Shown piece by piece: positions 12,185 through 47,522 of a stretch of DNA of 64,000 bases (positions within the stretch are counted from its first letter, which is position 1; every line of letters begins with the position of its first letter). Under the pieces are notes generated by a model. It worked only from the letters and a program-made list of their open reading frames with translations. It was not told the origin of the DNA and did no database searches. The DNA lies in NCBI GenBank assembly GCA_024760905.1, contig CM045735.1, positions 9,872,161 to 9,936,160 on the forward strand, given 5' to 3'. Source of the stretch: Plotosus lineatus. Lineage: Eukaryota; Chordata; Actinopteri; Siluriformes; Plotosidae. Position numbers and translations under genes: made by a program.

Positions 12185-14985
12185 CAATATACAAAGCATG
12201 GTAAGGTGTTGAACTTGTTGGCAACCTTGTCTCGTAGAGGTGATGGTTAGCACTCATGGGGGGCATGACAGGATTTTGCGTGGCTGTAAAGGCCAATCCT
12301 GGATTGTCAGTCCCTCTTACAGTTGTCACAGATGTATATGGATTGGGGTTGCATGGAGGCTGCATGCTTCCTTCTCACTGCTTTCTTTGATGTATACGGA
12401 GTTCTCCCATCCTCCTCAGCTTTCGATGCCCCAGCATGTACCCTTTGCCGCCAGGAGTCACGGTTTACAGCAGTGTCCTCTCAGTTGATTTTGTTGATGT
12501 CAGCTGCTTTGAAGTCTCGCTTGATGGTGTCTTTAAAGCACAGTAAAGGTCGATCGATTAGATGAGTACTGTCACGCAGCTCACCATAGTGAATTTCTCG
12601 TGGAAGGTGCTGAGCCTCTATGCGGTGCACATGGCCAAGCCAACGGAAAAAAATGGAAGGTATGCTCATAAGACCAGCGTGCTGAAGAACCTTAGTATTT
12701 GAGACTTTGTTCTGCCATCTGATATGCAGCAATCGAGTGGAGATGGAACACATTTAGGCGTCTCTCCTGTCTGGTGTAGGTCGTCCACGACTCGCTGCCA
12801 TGAAGCAGAACAGACAGGACACAAGCTTGATACACACAGACCTTAGTCCTTTTGATCAGCAGGCTGTTGTTCCACTATCTCTTTTTGAGTTTGGCCATGA
12901 CCCCAGCAACTTTGGCAATTCTTGAACTGATCTCAATGTCAAGAGATCACAGTGGAGCCCAGATAAATAAAGGTATCCACGACCTTAAGCTGTGAGTCCC
13001 TGATTGTGATGGATGGTGGGGACTCTACACCCAGCGCCATGATATTAGTCTTCTCAAGGCTGATTGTCAGCCCGAATTCCCTGCAGGTAGCAGACAGCTT
13101 GCTGACCAGGCACTGAAGGCCATCTTCGCTGTGAGATATTAGAGCAGCATCATCTGAAAACAGCAGCTCACAAATCAACACCTTGTAGGTCTTGTTCTTG
13201 GCGCAGAGTCTGGTAATGTTCAAGAGATTACCATCTTGCCTCGTTTGGATGTAAACTCCATCACTACAGTCAGCAAAGGCGTAATGTAGAAGCATCTAGA
13301 AAAAGACCCCAAATAGGGTTGGTGCTAAGATACAGCCTTGCTTCACTCCACTGCTGACTGGAAAGGGGTCAGAGTTAGCTCCTTTGAAGCAAACCGTGCT
13401 CTGCATGTCCTGATGGAAGGAGACGATAACTGAAGGAGTTTGTGAGGACAGCCGATCTTTTGAAGAATTTGGAAAAGCCCGCTTCTGCTCACCAAATCAA
13501 AAGCTTTAGTCAGGTCCATAAAAGCAAGAAACAATGGCTGCTGCTGTTCACAGCACTTCTCCTGCAACTGATGGAGAGAAAAGATCATATCCACTGTGGA
13601 TCTCCCAGCTCTGAAGCCACATTGCGACTTGGGATAGACATGTGAGGTGAGGCTCCGAAGGTGGTTGAGGGCGACTTGGGTTAAAATCTTGCCGACAATG
13701 CTCAGTAGGGAGATGCCCCAATATTTGTTACAATCGTTATGATCTCCCTTGTTTTTATACAGGGTGATGATCTTGGCATCTCTCATGTCCTGAGGAATGT
13801 GGTCTTGCTCCCAGCACAGACACAGGAGATCATGCAGCAACTGCAAGATGGTTTGCTTCCCTTTCTTCGGGACTTCTGATGGAATACTGTCCTGCCCTGG
13901 CGCCTTTCCACAGGCAAGCGAGTCAATGGCTTTGCAGAGCTCCACCAGTGTGGGCGGATTGCCGAGCTCCTCCATAACTGAGATGGTATTCTGTGCCGCG
14001 TAAAGCTCGAGGTAATGCTCAACCTATCGTGACAACTGCTTACTCTGGTTGATGATGGTTTCACCAGACTTGGACTTGAGTGGGGCTGTTTCGATGCTGG
14101 TGGGGCCAAAGGCCATTTTGATCCCCTCATACAATCCCTTGGCATAGTCGTAGTCAGCATCTTACTGGGTCCGGGCACACAGGTTCTGCCAGTACTTGTT
14201 TGCACAGTGGTGCGGAGCCTGCTGAGCCTTGCTTCTAGCTGCTTTGAGAGCATCATGTGTCTTAGGGCAGGGATTCTGCTTGTGGTCCAACATCGCTTTC
14301 CTTTTGGCCTCTGTGACTGGCAGCATTTCTACCCAATGTGCCTCAAAACAATCTGCATTCTTCTGTTCTTTTTTACTGAAGGCAACCATGGCTGAGTCGT
14401 AGATGACAGTACAAAGGTAACTCCACGGGGGGTCAATGTTGCCCGAGTCACTTGGTGGTGACTTTGCAGTGAGCCTTTCCCAGAAGTTGTTGGCAAAGCA
14501 CTGGGCCTTGGTGGAGTCTGACATGCCACCGGTATTGATGCAGGGGAGACCCTTTGTCTTGGCATGGTGGATCTTCCTGGGCTTCAGCCTTATCTTGCTG
14601 GCAATGAGAGAATGATCTGTGTCACAATCAGCACTGTGGTAGGATCGCATACGAAAGATTGTGCTGAGGTCTGTCCTCCTGGTGATAACAAAGTCAAGCT
14701 GGTGCCAGTGGTGGGACCAGGGATGTCTCTAAGACACTTTCTGTATCACCTTGCACATGAAATAGGTGTTGCCGATGCAGAGGCCATGATAGCAGCAGAA
14801 TTCAAGCAGTGTCTGCCTGTTCTCGTTCACCCTGCCTATGCCATGGTGGCCGAGGCAGGTAGGCCATGTTTGCCAGTCATTCCCACATGAGTGTTGAAGT
14901 CGCCAAGTAAGTATCTGCCCTCGCTGTTCGGGATTTCTGACAGTGTGTGTCCTAGGGACTCGTAGAACTGATCCTTTGGCTGAGC
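12185..14985 (-). mobile_element. LINE with AP-endonuclease and reverse transcriptase, decayed
   Basis: Minus-strand non-LTR retrotransposon. From its 5' side (right): endonuclease remnant (YLLGDFNTHVGMTGKHG at about 14930-14870; SYHSADCDTDHSLIASKIRL at about 14640), a connecting basic region (KKEQKNADCFEAHWVEM), then the reverse transcriptase (CGKAPGQDSIPSEV, DCNKYWGISLLSIVGKIL, YPKSQCGFRAGRSTVDMIFS at 13970-13600), the catalytic box reading LLFSDDAALIS near 13160, and a C-terminal region with GHVHRIE near 12620. Stops and frameshifts split it into at least five reading frames. It is a different family from the RTE copies; I do not assign a clade. Confidence 0.85.
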
Positions 14986-15045
14986 TGGCTTTGCCTCCCT
15001 TGCAACCCTAATTAGGATTAAGTGGTTCAGAAAATATATGAATAA
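14980..15045 (+). repeat. Family B SINE tail fragment
   Basis: The sequence CAACCCTAATTAGGATTAAG, then GGTTCAGAAAATATATGAAT, is the 3' tail shared by many short retroposons in the window. It sits at the broken 5' end of the LINE. Confidence 0.6.
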
Positions 15046-15467
15046 ACCTAAGCATTGCACAATTTTGTACATGTGCCAGTGAATTGTTACTGTGCTTAAA
15101 AATTACAGTAGAGCTCTCCTGTAGATTTCACAACGTTACATGAGATGGTGATCTTCTTCTGGCATTCACAAAGCATGCCTTTCAAATATCATGGCCTTTA
15201 GAACGGGTCACACAGAGCTATTAATGTCTCAGTCTTCTCTACTTCTCAGACAGAGCATCTGTGATCTAATCATAAAGCAGAATGGATTTCTGGGAGTTGT
15301 AGTTTTACACTGGTATTATGGATTTTGCTGGTGGAGAAAAGTGTGTACCGACTGCATAATTTACAACATTCACTTGATAAACTGTTAAACTTAACCTGTG
15401 ATCTACTCCATTTATAAAGGCCCTAATATTTCTGTTCCAATGATAAAAGCTATCACTGCCCTATCAT

Positions 15468-37674
<22,207 letters not shown>

Positions 37675-37864
37675 ATAAATCACGCAGGCTGACCAAGCCA
37701 AACTTCACCTCTGACCTAACACAAGTACTGCTCAAGTCTTTAAGAGCAGACTTTACCCCAGATTGGTTTCAGAATGCATTCATTTATGTCTTTATGTTTA
37801 TTTGTTCACCACAGTAGCGTAACATCATCATGCCTGTACCCTGTTGAAGTCAGGTCACTTTAAT

Positions 37865-38244
<380 letters not shown>

Positions 38245-38353
38245 AAATTTAGGAGCAACAGCAGTTGATCCACACTGCTTCACAGATAATTCAGATAGTT
38301 TACAGCAAATGAAAAGAGTGAATGTCTGAAATGAAAACAGAAGCCAAAGTCAG

Positions 38354-38359
38354 AATAAA
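38354..38359 (+). terminator. pygm: Possible pygm polyadenylation signal
   Basis: AATAAA about 680 bp after the stop codon. A nearer AATAAA overlaps the stop codon region at 37671. Which one is used, if either, cannot be told from sequence. Confidence 0.25.
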
Positions 38360-38497
38360 AGCTAAAAGTGAAGTTAAAAGGAAATAGTGGTCGGGTACAT
38401 TAATATCATAACACAAGCGAAAACCTAAAACACTACAACAAGGTAAAATCAATTAGAATCAAAAGATCAGAAATAAAAATTCTCATGGGGAAGCAAG

Positions 38498-38501
<4 letters not shown>

Positions 38502-38572
<71 letters not shown>
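38502..38572. repeat. (CA)n microsatellite
   Basis: About 70 bp uninterrupted. Confidence 0.95.
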
Positions 38573-38577
<5 letters not shown>

Positions 38578-39155
38578 TGCACACCTCTGTCAATTGTCAA
38601 TCAGTATGACATAAGTTGTGCCATCATTGTCTCTTGTATAATAACAAAAGCTTAATTAGTAACAACCCACATGCTTTATTTTGGAAATCAGCACAGAAAT
38701 GATGGTGTATCATGATGATGCACTTTCTGGTGTCTCTGCATACAAAATCTACAGAGACAACTGTCTCTTACTTCACTTGTCTTTGATTATAGCCACTAAA
38801 TGTTGGCTCGGTAGCAAGTCATAAGGTACAGTTTATGAGTATGAGTGAGTCTACATAAATTACTGCTATTTGTAATAAATGTTTTTCACTTGGAAGATGT
38901 TTTTGTTTCCCAAACACACTGTCAAGGTGTCATACACAACTTTTGGACAAAAATTAGTGGAATACCATATGTACTTACTACATCTAATGTCAGTTAGTCT
39001 TTGTAGTGAGTTTTTCAATAAAAACGGGTTAATGAGATAGCAAAACACGTTTACTGGTGATATTCTCTTTCAGTATTGCAGCTTTATTAATAAAGAAATG
39101 AAGAAACGATACAACCTCATAGATTCCACAGTGTATATATGGTGGCAGGTCAATG

Positions 39156-39480
39156 GTGGCCTAAAGGTATAAAGGTGCTGGATCACTGATTCTAAGGTTG
39201 CGGGTTCAAGCCCCACTCACCACAGCTTGTCACTGTCCCTTCCAGTGCAGCTAACTGGGTTATCAAGGCCGGCCATGTCTCTCACTGTCTATGGTGGGAG
39301 GTTCATGTAAAAGAACTGTTGCTGACTTTCAACAAGAGTAGCAGCAAAGCCGTCAGCATGTTTCCGCCCTGCAATGGCCTGGCGAGTTGTCCAGGGTGTC
39401 CTCTGCCATCACCTAGAGTCGGCTGGGATGGGCACCAGCCTCCCCGCGACCCTAATTAGGATTAAGCGGTTACAGAAAAT
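39156..39480 (+). mobile_element. SINE: family A head and body with family B tail
   Basis: Head GGTGGCCTAAAGGTATAAAGG and box-B-like GGGTTCAAGCCCC. The body has AACTGGGTTATCAAGGCCGG and CTCTCACTGTCTATGG, then GTCCAGGGTGTCCTCTGCC, and the tail CCCCGCGACCCTAATTAGGA with AAGCGGTTACAGAAAA. ATATATGGT occurs on both sides as a possible target duplication. Confidence 0.8.
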
Positions 39481-39489
39481 TATGCACTG

Positions 39490-40140
39490 ATATATGGTTT
39501 TCTTACCTTGCAACCTGGAATTAAAATGGATATTTGGTATTTATTTATCAATAAATTTACACAACATACCAACAACTTTGACGATGCAAAATATTTGTGT
39601 TTGTAAGACAAACAAGAAAAGGTACAAAAAAACCCCACAAAAAACTTGAACTTACACAACTCTTCATCCCCCAAAGTCAAGACGTAGGGACTTCAGACAA
39701 TGGGAACTTTGCCCATTCGTCAAAGCAAAACTGCTGCTGCTCCTTTAAGAATGATTCTTCCTTAATAATTTGTTGACGCACTCTCCAGCAATATCCCTGG
39801 GGTTTCCAATCCTTGCCGAAAAACAAACAAAACAAACAAAATCCCACAACCTGACGCTACCACTACCATGCCAAATTGCAAGTATCGATGTTTTTTGTGG
39901 CGTTGAGAGGTGTTGGGCTTGTGCCAGACATGATACTTTCATTAATAGTCAAAAATCATTTCTCTTTTTTTGTTTCGTTGGGGGGTTTGTGTCGCTCCAC
40001 CAATTGAGACTTTTTGTGTTACATAACTGCACCCACAAAAAATTAAATATGTATATAGATTACATTATTATGTTTTTTTTTATAGATTACAAATACCTTG
40101 ACTTTTGCAAGACAATTCACAGTATATTAAGATTAGTAGC
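39490..40140. other. Intergenic, no recognised content
   Basis: A slightly GC-richer patch at 39690-39960 has no supportable reading frame or repeat match that I can name. Confidence 0.4.
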
Positions 40141-40147
40141 TGCACTG

Positions 40148-40425
40148 AATTGCTTAATCCTAATTAGGGTCGCTGGGAGGCTGGCACCCATCTCAACCGA
40201 CACGACATCATGAACAGCTCACCAGGCCATCGCAAGGCAGCCTACTCTTGATGAAAGTCAGAAATGGTTCTTTTACAGCCTCCCACCATAGACAGTGATA
40301 GACATGACCGGCCTTTTTGATAACCTAGTTTGCTTCACTGGGGGGACAGTAGTGACAGTGGGGCTTGAACCCCTAATTTTACAATTGGTAATCCAGCACC
40401 TTATCACCAGGCCACCACAGTCCCT
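40148..40425 (-). repeat. SINE: family A head with family B tail, diverged
   Basis: The plus strand shows the tail complement TTGCTTAATCCTAATTAGGG, ACAGCTCACCAGGCCATCGC, then CACCATAGACAGTGATAGAC and the head complement GGCCACCACAG. Confidence 0.7.
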
Positions 40426-41239
40426 GAATATAAATTAGGAATTTGATTTTACTTGAGACCTTCATGAGGTTCATAGACAAAGACCACATTCAGCAATGTT
40501 AACATGTGACATTGCACAGTGAAATTACTCCATTCAATCATTTATCCAGAGTAATTGTGTGGTAAGGGTCATCATGTGTTAAATTGCCTTACTGGTTACT
40601 TTGTATTTTGTGAAATACAAATAATTCCAAAATTGCTCCATACCAGACAGTAAACTATTAGGAACAGACAATCTTGTAGTTAGTTAACTGTTTCCAACAT
40701 TGATTACAACTGTGGGTCAGGTCCCCTGCAATGTTTCATTGAAAAAGTTATATTCTTCCAGGACGTTTGACCTGATTACTGCCATAGCAATAATCAGCAG
40801 GATATTCTATGTCAAAGTCTGTGGAAAGGATTTATTAACCCAGAGGTGTTGATTCTGGAACATTGTTTGCCCTTCAAGTAAACTGCTTACCCATTTACAC
40901 CAAACTCTGCCAATTTAATTTTAAATTTCAATGAATGATATACTCACATAGCTGTTATATTTAACTCAAGATGACAGCAGCTCATTTTCATTTTTGAAAA
41001 GAACCAGAGAATGTCTGCTTATTTATTCATCCATTAAAATCTACACCACTTATAAGAGGGTTGTGGGTGAAACTGGAGCCAGTTAACCACCCAGAAGCCT
41101 ATGTGTGGGAGGCGAGGTACATCTTAAGCAATTCGACAGTCTACCGCAGGTTTGACACTGACTAATTATTAGATGAGAGTCTCATCTTCAGAGTTTACTT
41201 TTGGAAACCCAAATGATTATCATCCACTGTATTGGAAAT

Positions 41240-41655
41240 GTATTTACATTCATGCAGGTATCAAATCAACCCAGTGGGGCAAATAAAAACCATGCCATAA
41301 CATTAAAGCCACTGACTGGGAAAGTGAATATCACCGAATCTCATTACAGTGGCACATGTCAAGGAGTGGGATTTATTAGACAGCCACTGAACACTTGTTT
41401 CTAAAATTTGCTGTTTTGAAAGCAAGAGACATGGACAAGTGAATGACAATTATAAAGACAATAAATGGCCAGTCTTGTGGCATATACCCAGGATGCCGTG
41501 GCTAGGTTCTGCCAAAAAAGTGAGCCAAAAGTGGTCAAAGGAAGGGAATCAAATGAACCTGCAAATTGGATATAGAGAGCCAAAGCATATTGACGTATAT
41601 GGTGGGTGAGGGTTGGCCTATCTAAAGAGCTACTGCTGCACAAATTGCTAATCAT
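41240..41655 (+). mobile_element. Tc1-like transposon remnant, part 1
   Basis: Resembles the 5' part of a fish Tc1-type transposase gene at DNA level: CACATGTCAAGGAGTGGGAT, GCCAGTCTTGTGGCATATACC, CCAAAAGTGGTCAAAGGAAGG, AGAGCTACTGCTGCACAAAT. The frame is broken repeatedly. Its continuation is found at 44986-45085, on the other side of the LINE. Confidence 0.65.
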
Positions 41656-44600
41656 CATAATCTTCTTCCGCTTATTCCGAGGTCAGGTCGCAGGGGCAGA
41701 AACCTAAGAAATTAGGTCCTGTCATCCCTCTCCCCAGCCACTTCCTCCATCTCTTTCGGGGAGGACACTGAGGCATTCCCAGACAAACCAAGAGACATAG
41801 CCTCTCCGGAGTGTTCTAGGTCGACCCCGGGGTCTCTTCCCAGTTGGACATGCCTGAAACACCACACCAGGTTCAGGAGGCATTCTGACCAGATGCCCAA
41901 GCCACCTCAACAGGCCCCTCTCAATGTGGAGGAGCAGTGGTTCTACCGCTATCCGAGCTCTCCCCGGCTAACTATCCGAGCTGTAGCCGAATTGTTGCGC
42001 ATCTCACCTTTTCTCTAAAGGAGAGTCCCGCCACCCAGCAAAGGAAGCTCATTTCAGCGGATTTTATTCATGATCCTGTTCTTTCGGTCACAACCCAAAT
42101 CTCATGACCAAAGGTGAGGATTGGAACGTAGCTCGACTGGTAAATTGAGAGATTTGCTTTTTGGTGCAGCTCCCTCTTCATCATAACAGGCCGGTACAGG
42201 CTCCGCTTCACAGCAGAGGCTGCGGTGATCTGTCTGTCGATCTCCTGCTCCATCCTCCCCTCACTCATGAATGAGACCCTGAGATACTCAAAGTCCTCCA
42301 CTTAAGGCAGGACTTCATTCCCGACCCAGAAGGTGCATTCCCGACCCAGAAGGTACACCCTTGTCTGAACGAGAACCTTGGCCTCGGATTTGGCGGTAGT
42401 GATTTTCATCTCGGCCGCTTTGCACTTGACTGTGAATTGCTTCAATGAGAGCTGGAGGTCCCGGGTTGATGAAGCCAAAATGACAATGTCATCCACAGAA
42501 AGCAGAGACGAGATCCAATGGCAACCAAACCAGAACCCCTCAACGCCTCGGCTGCTTCTAGAAATTCTCTCCATAAAAATTATGAACAGAATCAATGAGA
42601 AAGGATAACCTTGGTGAACTCCATCCCTCACCAGAAATGAATTTGCCCTGTTGTTCCCAATACAAACCAAACTCTGGCTCCGGTGGTACAGCGATCGAAT
42701 GGCCCATAACAACGGGTCCAGAACGCCATATTCCCAGAGCATGCCCCACAAGATGGCCAAGGGAAATGGTCGAAAGCCTTCTCAAGATCCACAAAACACA
42801 TATGGACAGATGGAGCAAAGGCCCATCATGACCTCCAGGTTCCTGCGGAGCATATAGAGTTGGTCATTGTCAGGATGAAATCGTATTTTTCCTCCTGAAT
42901 CTGAGGTTCAATCAGTTGGAGCCTCTTCTCCAGTATCCCTGCATAGACTTTCCCGGGTAGGCTGAGGAGTGTGAGTCCATGATAATTGGAACACATCCTC
43001 CAGTCCCACTTTTCAAAAAGGTGTGCTACCACCCTGGTTTACCAATCTAGAGGTACAGCCTCCGATAACCATGCGGTGCTGCAGAAACGTGTCAACTAAG
43101 ACAGTCCTACAGCATCCAGAGCCCTGAGATATTCAGGATGGATCTCATCCACCCCCGGAGTCTGACCACCAAGAAGCTTTTTGACTACCTCAGTGACCTC
43201 GGGTCCAGCTCCAGCTCCAGTGGGCAGACCCTCACTCAAACCCCCAGGGTCTTCTTACTCCACAGAGGGTGTGTTGATGGGATTGAGGAGGTCCTCAAAG
43301 TATTCCTTCCACCTCCCAATGACATCCCCAGTCAAGGTGAGCAACACTTCCCCTTCCTGAGGCATTGGATGGTGGTCCAGAAACTTTTTGAGGCCAACCG
43401 ATAATTGCTCTCCAGCCCTCACCAAACTCCTCCAACACCTGAGATTTTGCATTGGTGACAGTTTCAGCTGCAGCACGTTTGACCTGCCGGTACCTGTCTG
43501 CTGCCTCAGGAGTCCCACAGGCCAATAAGATTTGATAGGCCTCCTTTTTCAGTTGGACAGCCCCCTTCACCACAGGTGTCCACCATCGGGTTTGGGGGTT
43601 ACCGCCATGACAAGCACCGACGACCTTCCGACCACAGCTATGGGCTGCTGCCTCAGCAATGGAGGCATGAAACATGGCCCATTCGGATTCCATGCCACCC
43701 GCCTCCTTTGGGAAATGTTTGTCGCTCTGCTAGAGGTGGGAGTTAAAGGCCTCTCAGATAGGAGACTCCGCCAAACATTCCCAGGAGACCCTGTCTACCT
43801 GCTTGAGCCTGCCAGGTCTGGAGGGTGGGTCTCTTGCCATAAAAGCCAGCTCATTTGCAGGTATTGATCGGTTTACAGCTCAGCTCCCCCTTCACCCGAA
43901 GGTCCAGGACATGCGGCCGCAAGTCCGGTGACACTACTACTAGGTCGATCATTGAACTGCAACCCAGGGTGTCCTGGTTCCAAGTGCACTTATGGACACC
44001 CTTTTGTTTATGGTGTTCATGATAGACAAACTGTGACGAGCAAAAAAGTCCAAGAACGAAACACCATTCGGGTTCAGACTGGAGAGGCCGTACCTACCAA
44101 TAACACCCTTCCAGGTCACTCTATCGTTGCCCACATGGGTGTTGAAATCTCCCAAGCCAACGAGTGAGTCGTCCGAGGGAGCGTTTTCCTCCAACACACC
44201 TTCTAAAGACTCCAAGAATAGTGGGTTCTCTGAACTTTTTGGTGCATAAGCACAAATAACAGTCAGGATCAGTCCCCCCACCCAAAGGCAGAGGGAAGCT
44301 ACCCTTTCATCGACCGGGGAAAACCCAAACATGTGGGCACTGAGACAGGGGGCAACAAGGATGCCCACACCGACTCTCCACCTCTCCCCACTAGCAACTC
44401 CAGAATGAAATAATGTCCAACCTCTCTTGAGATGGGTGGGTCAAGAGCCCGAGCTATGTGTTGAGGTGAGTTCGACTATATTTAGTCAGTTTCTCTTCAC
44501 ATCACACACCAGCTCAGGCTCCTTCCCCGCCAGTGAGGTGACATTCCATGTCCCAAGAGTCAGAGTCAGTAGCTGAGGATTAGTTGGACAAAACCCATGC

Positions 44601-44985
44601 CTTTGGCTGCTACCCAACTCACACTGCACCCAACCCTTATAGACCCTCCCACAGGTGGTGGGTCCATGGGAAGGCGGATCCATGGGCAGAAGCCCAACCA
44701 CCAGGCGCTTGTCTTTAGGCCACGCCCCAGGCCTGGCCCCAGGGGGGGGACCCTAGTGACCCACGTTCGGGTAAGGGAAACTGTCCTTGTTTTCTGATTA
44801 TTTGCCATGAAGATCTTTTGAACCGCATTTCGGCTGGACCTTCACCTAAGACCTGTTTGCCTTGGATGAACCTACCAGGGGCATAATCCCCCCGACAGCA
44901 TAGCTCCTAGGATCATTAAGACACACAAACCCCTCCACCACAATAAGATGGTGATTCTAGGAGGGGTGCACAACCTACTGGATAA
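41656..44985 (-). mobile_element. LINE (family 2), near full length, inserted in a Tc1-like remnant
   Basis: Minus-strand non-LTR retrotransposon. 5' end at right with a hairpin-forming leader (CCCCTCC...GGAGGGG near 44930-44965). Endonuclease at 44368-43949 (VICAYAPKSSENPL, LVGLGDFNTHVGNDRVTWKG, FARHSLSIMNTI). Linker at 43690-43255. Reverse transcriptase from 43032 to 42302 (MCSNYHGLTLLSLPGKVYAG, VRDGVHQGYPFSLILF, box degraded to LSVDDIVILAS). C-terminal region at 42301-41712 (SIYQSSYVPILTFGHEIWV, RWLGHLVRMPPEPG). The 3' end reads CTGCGACCTGACCTCGGAAT, then AAGCGGAAGAAG and ATGATT repeats. Multiple stops and frameshifts. A related partial copy is at 57046. Confidence 0.88.
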
Positions 44986-45085
44986 GTTTATTTGACTCTG
45001 ATAAAAAAAATAATAATAATATAATAATAATAAAAATTCAGAACACACAATGTATCACAGCTTGCTGTGTATTTTGCTGCACAGC
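44986..45085 (+). mobile_element. Tc1-like transposon remnant, part 2
   Basis: AAGTTTATTTGACTCTGATA, then a short (TAA)n insertion, then TCAGAACACACAATGTATCA and CAGCTTGCTGTGTAT. This continues the Tc1-type transposase sequence interrupted at 41655. Confidence 0.6.
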
Positions 45086-45268
45086 TTCATGTCTGTCAGA
45101 ATACACCCTGGACAGCTCGTCAGGCCATCGCAGGGCAGAAACACGCTGATGACTATGCAGCCTGCTGTTCATGAAAGACAATAGTTATTTGACATGAACC
45201 TCTCACCACAGATAGAGAGAGACATGACCGACCTTTGATAACCCAGTTAGGCTGGATTGGGAGGCTAT
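45086..45268 (-). repeat. SINE fragment (family A body, family B tail modules)
   Basis: TACACCCTGGACAGCTCGTC, CAGAAACACGCTGATGACT and CCTTTGATAACCCAGTTAGG, without head or full tail. Confidence 0.6.
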
Positions 45269-45279
45269 AACTTATTTCA

Positions 45280-45930
45280 AAACACATTTGTCTTATATAC
45301 AATATGTTAGAGCACAATAATATGCAATGAATCACAGAAGTAGTTAATTAAGTTATGGCTTACTAAGTATAATAATAGTAGTGGTATCCTGGAAGACATC
45401 AATAGCATGACCTTTTATTTCAACATTGACTAATCGGCTAAACTTCAGTTTAAGTACCTTCATCGTGTTAATGCTTAATCTAATCAGTTTGCTGATGGCA
45501 AAGGATTTCAAGTATATCCACACCTTCTTTATCAGCTGAAAGAGATGAAGAGAAGGAAATATACCCTCATTAATCAGCCTGGGGTTTTCTCAAGGCAACT
45601 TCACTTCAGTTTTGTTCAGTTGAGAATCAGTACTAAGGAATTATAGGTTGCTGTAGAATAGTTCAGGGACTGTTCAGTGCTGAAGTTCATGAATTCTTGG
45701 GCCACTATATAAACTATTGAAAATGGTAACAACAATGAATAACCTAAAAGCATGATACATACTGTATTACTCAAAATGTAGATAAAGTGCCAAAATAATG
45801 TCTCCAGAAAAAAAGAATAGGAAGAACGAAAACATACTGAAGTAAAAGAAAAATGTTAAATACTGTACACTAAAATATAAATGGCTGTAAATTGTACAGA
45901 ATAAACTACAGTCGCAACTGACATTAGTTG
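45280..45930. other. Intergenic, no recognised content
   Basis: AT-rich with no coding frame or repeat that I can support. Confidence 0.4.
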
Positions 45931-45934
45931 TCAG

Positions 45935-46100
45935 ACACTCTTAACCAAAGCACCTTGCAATTATCTTTTTTAATACAACAGGACAATTGAATGTTAAGAG
46001 CCTTGCTCAAGGGCCCAACAGGGGTAATAGTGGGAATTGAACTGCTGATCTTTGGATCACTGATGCATCCCATTAACCACTAAGTCACTCTGTGCCTACA
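45935..46100 (-). repeat. tRNA-derived SINE, family C
   Basis: GTTAAGAGCCTTGCTCAAGG, GGGAATTGAACTGCTGATC and CATTAACCACTAAGTCACTC mark the core and the tRNA-like head. Confidence 0.65.
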
Positions 46101-46109
46101 ACTTAAATT

Positions 46110-47280
46110 TTATTTAATTTAACTAACTTTTATGAATCGAAAAAATCATTTAATTTTGAAGTGACTATTCTACACTATTGTGCTAAGACCGCATATTTTG
46201 CTATTAATTATTCAGAAGAAAACAACCTCAAATCAGAAAAAAAAGCTGGAAACTAATAAATAATGAAGGGGATATTAATTAATTAATTAATTAAGTTTCA
46301 CTTGCATTTCACTACAGGCAGTATATACCCAAAATATTTCATGTTTTGTCTGGTCAGCTTCATTTCATTTATGAAATATTCATCCAGGTATGCGTTTCAG
46401 GATAAATATTACAAATATGCTGAACACATCATTATCATCATCATGATCATCATCTTCATCTTCCTCCACTTAATCCAGGGGCAGCAACCTAACCAATGAG
46501 GTCCAGACGTCCACATTTAATGAAATTGACAGAGGACAATTTATGATTGATAATCTTACACATAAACACACTGCTGTTAGAAAAGTAAACTCTATTGATC
46601 TGAACAATGGCATCTGCAAAATTCCATAAATTGTATGTTATACACTATATATATGTATACATATCTGTGAGATCTATCTTTCCCTTATCAGTATGATTCC
46701 ATTAAACTTTAAGGGAACTCTGTAACTCTTTTAAACTCAGATAAAGTGTTAATTGCTTTGGGTGAAGGGGGAGAATGGACTTTGACAGCAACCTTTTTTA
46801 CACAGAAGAGTTTACTTTTCTACCAGCAACTAATTTTCCATAATTTAAGGTTGGCTTTGATGCAATCTATCAGACTTTTCACGTCATCACTCTATTTACT
46901 TAACAGTAACTACTGACCAGCAGTTGTAGTCGTTGCCACTTGGCTGTCGACGAGGAGAAAGATTCTGGGTCACCAGAAAGGTTTCTGTAACCATAAGAGG
47001 TTTAGCAGTGCTGTATTATTGCAGTGTTAAATTGCTCAAGATTTCTGGGGGGGTTGGGGGGAAACAAAGGTATTTTAAAGCTGATCACATAGCTCCAACT
47101 CTGCAGCTTGCTGGAGACCTTGTCTATCTGATTTACACACCCTGGACATGACAAGTACTAATGAAGCAGCTCTCAGCGTGTGAATACCTGGAAGGAATTT
47201 TGTTTTTGCTGCAAAAAGGTGTCACACTGAATTCTGGAGTTCTTACACAGTAAGGTAGCTTCAGTTTTACATTTTTCTTC
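46110..47280. other. Intergenic, little recognised content
   Basis: Contains a short LINE 2-like scrap (about 46455-46515, GGGGCAGCAACCTAACCAAT). Otherwise AT-rich and uninformative. Confidence 0.4.
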
Positions 47281-47282
47281 AT

Positions 47283-47478
47283 TAGCATTTATGGAATTTG
47301 GCAGATGCCATTGTCCAGATCAACTTACATTTTTATCTCATTTAAACAACTGAGTAACTGAGGGCTAAAAACTTTACTTCAGGGTCAATCTTTGGCAGCT
47401 TGGTGGTTCAGAAGCTTCAACCACCAACCTTCCCAATCAGTAACCCAGAGCTTTAAATGCTCAGCCACCATCACCTAC
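47283..47478 (-). repeat. tRNA-derived SINE, family C (inverted pair, left member)
   Basis: Tail at left (TAGCATTTATGGAATTTGGC), middle CAACTGAGTAACTGAGGG, head at right (AACCCAGAGCTTTAAATGCT). Confidence 0.65.
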
Positions 47479-47522
47479 TGACTCATCTTCTTTTTCTTTG
47501 TTCTTACATTTCTCGTACTTTG

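Noticed and set aside
42558..42857. Small plus-strand open frames in the LINE 2 region
   Set aside because: They lie opposite the minus-strand reverse transcriptase remnant and have no independent support.
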